Source of the DNA: Gamsiella multidivaricata | Taxonomy: Eukaryota > Mortierellomycota > Mortierellomycetes > Mortierellales > Mortierellaceae | Direction of reading: 5' to 3' | Length of the DNA stretch: 64,000 nucleotides | Assembly (NCBI RefSeq): GCF_025024155.1 | Contig: NW_026251774.1 | Location: forward strand, 62,001 to 126,000 | Shown: positions 57,485-64,000 of the stretch, piece by piece | Layout: the number at the start of each line of letters is the position of its first letter | How positions within the stretch are numbered: the first letter of the stretch is position 1 | Program-made: the position numbers and the translations under genes | The notes under the pieces: model-generated | Told to the model about the DNA's origin: nothing | The model's input: the letters and a program-made list of their open reading frames with translations, nothing else | Database searches by the model: none

Positions 57485-57491
57485 TATAAAA
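57485..57491 (+). promoter_or_regulatory. TATA box of protease copy 5
   Basis: TATAAAA on the plus strand, 79 bases upstream of the ATG at 57570 and followed by a C/T-rich leader. Confidence 0.65.
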
Positions 57492-57569
57492 GCAGCCTCA
57501 TTTCCATACCCCTCTCTCCTCATCCACCCCTCCTCTTCTTCAGTCCTAACCATCCTAGCCTTCCTAACT

Positions 57570-58843
57570 ATGAAGATCACTGCCCTCGTCTCACTGGCCG
57601 CCGCGGTCCTGGCATTCACCGACGCCTCGCCCATCCACAAGAACGACTCCAAAGGCCATGCTGTTCCCTTGACGCGCAACCCCCACTTCAAGCACAACAC
57701 CAAGGCTCAGATTGCCAAGCTGAACAAACGCTACCCTGGACTCAATATCCTTGTCGGATCCACTGGCAAAGTCCCCTTGACTGATGTCAGCCCCGACCTC
57801 GAGTACTATGGTAGCGTCTCCGTTGGAACCCCCGCCCAGGTTTTCAAGCTGGACTTTGACACTGTATGTATAAAATAGCTGTGCACGCGAAATCAACTTT
57901 TAAAATGCAGTTCGAATGGCCAGAATCTTTTTTTAATTTCTTATGTGTAATAGGGATCGTCGGACATTTGGTTCCCCTCGAGCTCCTGCACCACCAGCGG
58001 TTGCACAGCCCACACTCGCTTCTCCTCGTCCAAATCGTCGACCTACCAGAAGGATGGTCGCTCCTGGTCCATTTCCTACGGTGATGGCTCCACCGCCTCC
58101 GGTACTCTCGGCTCCGACATTGTCAGCGTCGGCGGAATCTCTGTTCGCCAGACTATTGGCCTTGCCACTAAGGAGTCCTCCCAGTTCGCTTCCTCCCCGA
58201 GGATGGTCTCTTCGGTCTCGGCTTCGACACTATCGAGTCCGTGAGCGGCGTCAAGACATTCATGGACAATGCTATTGCTGCCGGTGTCCTTGCTCAGCCC
58301 GTGGTCTCGGTCTTCCTCCCTTCGGAGCGTGTTTTCAATGGCCAGGGTGGTGCCTATCTTTTTGGAGGCATTGATACCACCAAGTTCTCTGGTTCATTGA
58401 CTTATGCTGCTGTCACCCAGAAGGGCTACTGGCAGATTGCGATCACCGCCGCCGCATACAACGGTCGCTCGCTCGGCCAGTCCTCCCAGGGCATTGTCGA
58501 CACCGGTACGACCTTGATCATCGTTGGCGATGCTGCCGCGACGGCCATCCACAAGAACATCGCGGGTTCGACTAACGACCCTGACAACGGATGGTTGGTT
58601 CCATGCTCGATCTCGAAGAGCACCGATAAGATCTCGTTCACGATGGGTGGCAAGGCCTTCAACGTCGCGGTTGCTGACTTGGCCTACGAGGATCTTGGTG
58701 ACGGTTCCGGCAACTGTGTCTCTGGTGTCCAGGGTGGCCAGGACGGTCTTTGGATTCTAGGTGATGTGTTCATCAAGAACAACTACTGTGTCTTCGACCA
58801 GGGTTCCGCTCGCATCGGAATGGCTCCTCTTGTTGGGGTTTAA
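57570..58843 (+). pseudogene. Secreted pepsin-like aspartic protease, copy 5, frameshifted
   Basis: Exon 1 (57570-57863) and exon 2 (57954-58843) follow the family plan. The signal peptide is MKITALVSLAAAVLAFTDAS, and the prosegment has LTRNPHFKHNTKAQIAKLNK and RYPGLN. The conserved intron again lies between Thr and Gly of the first active site (GTATGT...AATAG). In exon 2 the frame is lost at about 58195-58200. Relative to copies 2-4, one base is missing in the run TCCTCCCCGAGG, where the others encode S-S-P-[E/A]-D-G. Translation would continue out of frame to a TGA near 58239, within the first lobe. Downstream, the original frame is intact to the stop at 58843, including GIVDTGTTLIIV and NNYCVFDQ. 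The rest is undamaged, so this is either a very young pseudogene or a sequencing error in a C run. It is closest to copy 2. Confidence 0.8.
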
Positions 58844-58900
58844 TAGGCTTTGTCTTTTGGTGGCACCAAGTCATCGGCTAGGAGGGTCTTATAATAGTCT

Positions 58901-58980
58901 ACTCAAGCATGCTGTGCATGCTACATACTTCCTATAGTGTTCTCAAGCATGCTGTGCATGCCACATACTTCCTATAGTAT
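58901..58980. repeat. Two 40-base direct repeats after protease copy 5
   Basis: Units 58901-58940 and 58941-58980 match at 37 of 40 positions. Each contains GCATGCTGTGCATG, a near-palindrome able to form a small hairpin. They lie about 60 bases after the stop of copy 5, in the presumed 3' untranslated region. An AATAAA follows at about 58993. Confidence 0.9.
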
Positions 58981-59276
58981 TCAGTTTCTTGGTAATAAAG
59001 GCAATTACAAGTACCAATTGCAATGCACATTCAAATTGTTGTGCGCGAAACCCTCAAGAAAGCCAGGGTGGCGTCCAAAATGTGAGCCTCGGCTTGATCT
59101 GCACCACCATTCGCTCATGGAAATAAAGTCGACCGTCACCCTGGGCAGTGGGCCTACTGACAACGCTTATTTTGGCTGTCTGGTATGACTTGTTATTTCC
59201 CTAGTCCTTTTACCATTCGCAACATTCTTTTTCTCCATCACCCTTTTTTTTATCATCTTCGACTCTCCTGGACAGG

Positions 59277-61797
59277 ATGGCAAGGTACGATCGGGTACCG
59301 CCAGGCGAGGATGATATACTCGACCCTCAGCGACAACAGCAACAGCAGCACCAGCACCAGCACCAGCGACCATCCACCTCGTCTTCATCCTCATTCCTAC
59401 GTGCACACCCAGGTTTGTTTCTCCCGGAGCTCACCACCGCCATTCGAGCACGAGCCTCGTCCCTTGTCTCGGATATCTCCAGATCGTCCTTCCACCGCAA
59501 CGCCAACATTAATACCAAGAACACCAATGGCTACAATCCAGATACCCCAACGCCACTCTTGTCGATTCGCTCGCACTCATACTCGTCCAATTCGCCGCCC
59601 TCGCCTTCGTCAGCTACCCACGATACCCAGTCATTACAAAGGAGTGACAACAGCAGTGGTAGTAGAAAAAGTCAACGGATTATCAGCAATCAATCTGTAC
59701 ATGTTCGACTTCTGCGACTGATTTGGATGGTTGCATTGTTTGTGGGCGAACATGGGAGCTACTGGGCGATGGTTCGGCGATGTGCTTGGCCAGAGAACTC
59801 ATCATGGGTAAATATTGTCATGTATCTGGAGTCACGCACATTGTGGATTAAGTTTTTTGTTCAAGGGATGGAATGCGGGCAAATCAAGAAAGATCAGACA
59901 TTCGAGATATGGAACGATTTTTTCTCATTCTTTCGTCTAAATCCGCTCCCTTGAATGTTTGCTTGCTTGCATCTCTCTATTAGGGCACAAGCGATGAAGC
60001 CATACGTGAACGATACAGGGTCGCAATCGTTGCAGACCCTCAGCTCACGGACTGGATGTCCTATCACCAATCAGGACTCCTCTTAGCACTGGTGGAGACC
60101 TACACGGATATCTATATGAAACGCAGTTTCCATCGGATGCATGCTTCTCTTCGACCCGACGCCGTGCTGTTTCTGGGCGATCTGAACGATGGAGGCAGGA
60201 ACTCGCGCGGAGAGGTTTTCGAAAAGAACAGGAATCGATTCTTTGAGAGGGTATTCGAGACTAAATCGACAGCTTGGAACCAGCGCCCGCTTGTTATAGA
60301 TCCCTTTGCCGCCACCGAAGAGAGACAACCAGATGACAGTCGTGAAGAAGGGGAGGAGAGCGCCAGAGGTATAGGACATTATCACCAATTGGTCGATGTG
60401 CCATTGGATTCGGCAGAACGTGAGGCGATGAGGAACGCAGGAAGGAGCGTCAGATTATATGTGGCAGGGAACCATGATGTTGGATTTGGAGACACCCTTA
60501 TTCGATCATCCATGGTCCGGTTCAAGCAGGTCTTTGGTGCTGTCAATTACGAGATCGAGGTCGGCAACCACTCGTTGGTCGTGTTGGACACTTTGTCGCT
60601 GAGCTCCGATATCCAGGACATCCGAGAAGAATCACAGCAGTTTTTGAAGCACATAGATAAAGGTAAAGATGGACGATACATCAAGCCACTGATTGCAAAT
60701 CGGCGCCACGCACAGGAAAAGGAGAATGGAGGCAGGATGCTTTAATGCTCATGGAGCTTTAGCCGATTTTCACTGTGAATACTGCTGTTACAATATCCGG
60801 AATCGACATCAATGGCTTCAAAAGAGCTTGAACCTAATGCATGCTTGGCTACATTTTTTTTTCCACCGCCCAATACGGCACTTTAGAAAGACCGACTCTT
60901 CCAAGGATCTTGTTCACGCATGTCCCGCTCTTTCGCCTCGACACTACCTACTGCGGTGATGCTCGCGAGACTGAGCAACTCATTCTTAACCGCAAGGGCG
61001 AACAGTACCAAAATATGGTCAACATCACCCTCTCTCGTGAGATTCTCCGCAGTATCCAGCCAGACATGGTATTTAGCGGGGATGACCACGACTGGTGCGA
61101 GATAGCGCATTCTTTGGATGGCACTCTTACGCCTGAGGTGACACTTCCGACATTCAGCTTCGCACAGGGAATTCTGCAGCCTGGATTTGTGATGCTCTCG
61201 CTTTACAACCCTGATCACAAGGCGAAAAATGTGCTTCCAATGGTCTCCACGACGTCTGGACTGCCTATTTCCACAGAAGAGAATGCAGGAAGTGTGGCAA
61301 ACCCTTCAGAGAACACAACGTTTGTATATGAAGAGTGCATGCTTCCGAACCAGATGTTGATTTATCTGTGCTATGGCGTGCTCTTAGGTTGTTCATTGAG
61401 CTGGATCCTGATGCAGCGACTCCGATGGATGGTGCGCGGGCGACGGCACCTCGCAGAACGATCAATCCTGGTGCGTTGGAGGAATTCGTCATCCTCTCCT
61501 CCTTCGGGCATGGATTCCGCTCCTCAAGGATCTACGACCGCGACTGCGATCCCTTCACAGCTTCAGGCGCAGGCACAACAGGACCGGTGTTATGATGATT
61601 ATGTGGGCGGATCCTCAGATGGATATTTGTCAAGGCAGGATGCGGTTTTCTTTGACAGTGCAGGGGGCAAGCATAGCAAGATTGTCTGGCCCTTGTTATC
61701 GAGTATATACTGGAAGATGGCTGGATGGGACTTGTGGAACATAGTGCGTTATGTGATTCCTTTTTACATCTTTCTCTTCGTCGCTAGCATAATCTGA
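59277..61797 (+). CDS. Membrane metallophosphoesterase, Cdc1/Ted1 (PGAP5) type
   Basis: Exons 59277-59807, 59984-60662 and 60887-61797 give 706 residues in frame. Residues 1-145 are a Gln/His/Ser-rich, probably cytosolic tail. A first membrane segment is near residues 145-170 (LLRLIWMVALFVGEHGSYWA). The calcineurin-like domain shows IVADPQLTDW (metal ligand Asp, with Gln-Leu in place of the usual Asp-x-His), VLFLGDLNDGGR, VAGNHDVGFG, then FTHVPLFR and FSGDDHDWCEI. This set fits the Cdc1/Ted1/PGAP5 group, which removes ethanolamine phosphate from GPI anchors in the ER and helps cargo leave the ER. Two C-terminal hydrophobic stretches (LIYLCYGVLLGCSLSWILMQ and NIVRYVIPFYIFLFVASII) would anchor the protein. 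The stop follows the last one directly. Which of the paralogues it represents is not clear from sequence alone. Confidence 0.85.
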
Positions 61798-64000
61798 ATG
61801 CCCTATAGCTTATCGTCTCCACTTTCGTCTATCGCGTGCCGTTTTTTCTTTACCTATCCCTTTTTAATGTGTAAATAGTACGCCTCCTAATAATTCTCCT
61901 GTTCACACGGAAAAGTATAATGCAAATGCTTTCTCGTCATTGGTTCGGAAGGTTATACGCTTTTTCAACCCACAGGAAATAGAAAAAAGATGAGCAACTC
62001 TTGGTGTCTTACAGGAAAGGTGTGGAAAGACATTGCCCTGATAGGCATCAAATGCTCGCTGAGCAAGGCAATCACTTTTTTCGCGACATGTCGCATGGGC
62101 CGATCTCGATTTATTTAAAAAAAAGCGCGCCATTTCTCTTTCTCCAACTCCCTTCCTTGATGGAGACGCGGTGCATGCATCGCGAAAGTTAATATTTTGA
62201 TGCACAAGACAACCAGAGCTCCCGTTTGTGGGTGTACAGCAAACTGAACTTATACAAGAACACACAGGGCTCCTCGTTCGTTTGTGTTGTACACCACTTC
62301 CGCGTGGTCATGGTGTTACTGCTGCGGATACATGGTCAGAGTCAGCTCAGCAGACGCATAACATCATAGCATAGACATGAACATGAACGAGGTAGTCATT
62401 AGGTCGCTCTCTTTTTTACCACGGATCTTGCAAGGTGGCGGAGTTGTACTTGGATATGGGTGCAATTAGAACTACAAGAGAAAAAGCCGTATCTCGCTAT
62501 GGGACAGAGCCTTCTCTCCGTCGATGGTTCTGTGTTCTGAACGGGCGTCGGCAGCCGTGCATCATGGACCGCCGTGATTGGTCTCTTCGATCCGATCAGG
62601 GTGCGTGTCTATCTTTTGGAGCTATTGTGGTGTTGTTTGTTTTCAAAGCTGGATGGCCTAGTGATCCAATCTTGCCCAGGTATGGGGCCATCTCTAAAAT
62701 GAGCAAAAAATAAAATACACAGCACCGTACAGGATATACGGCTATCTAGTCCATGGGTCTTTCTCCAGATTCCAGACCGTTCCTGCTCTGGGTAATGTTT
62801 TGCAACAGCTAAAGCTAGGATGTAAAAAAAAGTATCTGTCATTCTCAATCCACTTTACCGGTCCTTGCGCGTCTAAGTGTATGCAGGCTGTAATGTAATC
62901 GTACCTTTGTCAGGGTATCTATCATTTTGGGTTAGGCTGGATTTACTCAATATGCTCTGTGCCCATAAGGCTTCCGTGGGGGTTCCGCCAGCACATGCAT
63001 ACTCGTGCTGGACCAGAAATAACGGCGGGCCCTATTATAAAATTATGAGATCGACTGAGGAGTGAATGAGATATAGTAATGGTCCTAGCAGAAGAGCAGT
63101 TTAACGAAAGAATAAAGTTGCTGGAAAGCCCCTCACTGGTCGTGCCTTTCGTTCGAGTGTTGGAGGGTATGCTCTCGCCTCCAACGGCAACAAAAACAGT
63201 AACACAACACAGTTGCCGACTATATTTGATACACACAAAATAACGTTTAGTCCGACGGAAGACAATTGAACAAGGAGCATGCGTGTTTATCCTGGAAACA
63301 TAGACATCAAAACAGCCTTTGCACCCGATCAGGCTGGGCAAGATATTAGTACAGTACCCTGGTCTGGTTGTGCGCTCGCTATTCAGTCTCGAATAGGGTA
63401 TAAGAGAATCATGAAGTGGCGTTATATGCCGGACTTGGCAAGGCAAGAGAGCAATTGAAAACCATGCATTAACGGGCAACTACATGCCAGAATGTCTCCC
63501 CCTCCCTTGGCCACCATTGGTGCCCATACAGCAGCATGCCATTGCATAGGCATGGCGGGAAAAAACTGTTTGTTTGTCTCTCATGTCTTTCATGATGTTA
63601 ATGTTTTTTGCGAGGGGATGCTGTGAGCACCAATTTAGTCCTACAGTTGAGCATAGCAGATGTCCAGGAAAAAAAAAAGCGTCATGATAATTTTTCGGGT
63701 CATGATGAAAACACTCGTACCTCATATTCTCGCTGTGGGTAAATAGTTATGTGGAGAATGGAGGTAGCTGCACGATGTGTCGTCAGAGTTGGGCAAGACG
63801 TAAAGAAGGAGGAGGGGGGTCGATGACAATTAGCGTAGAAGGATATCCGAATGGGCATTAAGCTAATGGGCCTTGATGACATAGACACCACTGTAGCATC
63901 GGATTCAACGCGTGTGCGTATGTATTGATGATGAAGATCTTAATTAACCTTCAACTCTCTACATCTTTTCACATCTTTCTGCATCTCTTTCTTTTATTCT
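61798..64000. other. Right-edge region without a supportable gene
   Basis: About 2.2 kb. Only short open frames without family resemblance are present. The last 50 bases are C/T-rich on the plus strand (CTCTCTACATCTTTTCACAT-like), resembling a 5' leader, so a plus-strand gene may start just beyond the edge. Confidence 0.4.

Noticed and set aside
62435..62713. 92-codon plus-strand frame near the right edge
   Set aside because: It has no recognisable motif or splice context, and the surrounding composition is the same as the neighbouring non-coding DNA.

Overview
This window looks like nuclear DNA of an early-diverging filamentous fungus, most likely Mortierellomycota or a close relative. The reasons are dense protein genes with many short GT-AG introns, long poly-A/poly-T tracts and microsatellites between genes, fungal versions of housekeeping proteins (Mis6/CENP-I, MOT1-type molybdate carrier, PMCA-type calcium pump) and a multicopy family of secreted pepsin-like proteases. 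The assignment is inference from gene content. No rRNA, tRNA, CRISPR array or intact transposon was recognised. All exon structures were worked out by eye from splice sites and reading-frame continuity.

Left part (1-12.5 kb): the 5' end of a pepsin-like protease (minus strand, runs off the edge), MED11 of Mediator (plus), an FCP1/NIF-type HAD-fold protein with an altered catalytic motif (minus), a Ser/Thr/Pro-rich protein of unknown role (plus), a three-exon membrane-associated unknown (minus), a multi-exon unknown with one unresolved splice junction (plus), and a 1453-residue protein joining a CX5R phosphatase-like region, a P-loop kinase-like region and a nucleotidyltransferase (RNA ligase-like) region.

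Middle part (12.5-36 kb): a P-type calcium ATPase (minus), ribosomal proteins uL24/L26 (plus) and uS19/S15 (minus, first exon not found), an Ala/Glu/Pro-rich disordered protein (minus), about 4.9 kb with no recognisable gene, a four-exon unknown (minus), a MOT1-type molybdate transporter (minus), and a ten-exon protein with a UBE2Z-like E2 domain followed by a second UBC fold that lacks the catalytic cysteine (plus).

Right part (37-64 kb): five related secreted aspartic proteases. Four lie on the minus strand and the fifth on the plus strand. All share one phase-0 intron that splits the first catalytic Asp-Thr-Gly motif between Thr and Gly, and each has a TATA box roughly 80-140 bases upstream of its ATG. 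The fifth copy carries a one-base deletion that breaks its frame. Between copies 4 and 5 sit a 13-exon CENP-I/Mis6 kinetochore gene (minus) and a BtuF-like substrate-binding protein (plus). A Cdc1/Ted1-type membrane metallophosphoesterase (plus) follows, and the last 2.2 kb holds no gene I can support.

The genes do not form operons. Neighbours are unrelated housekeeping functions apart from the protease family, whose members probably arose by local duplication and act together in digesting external protein.
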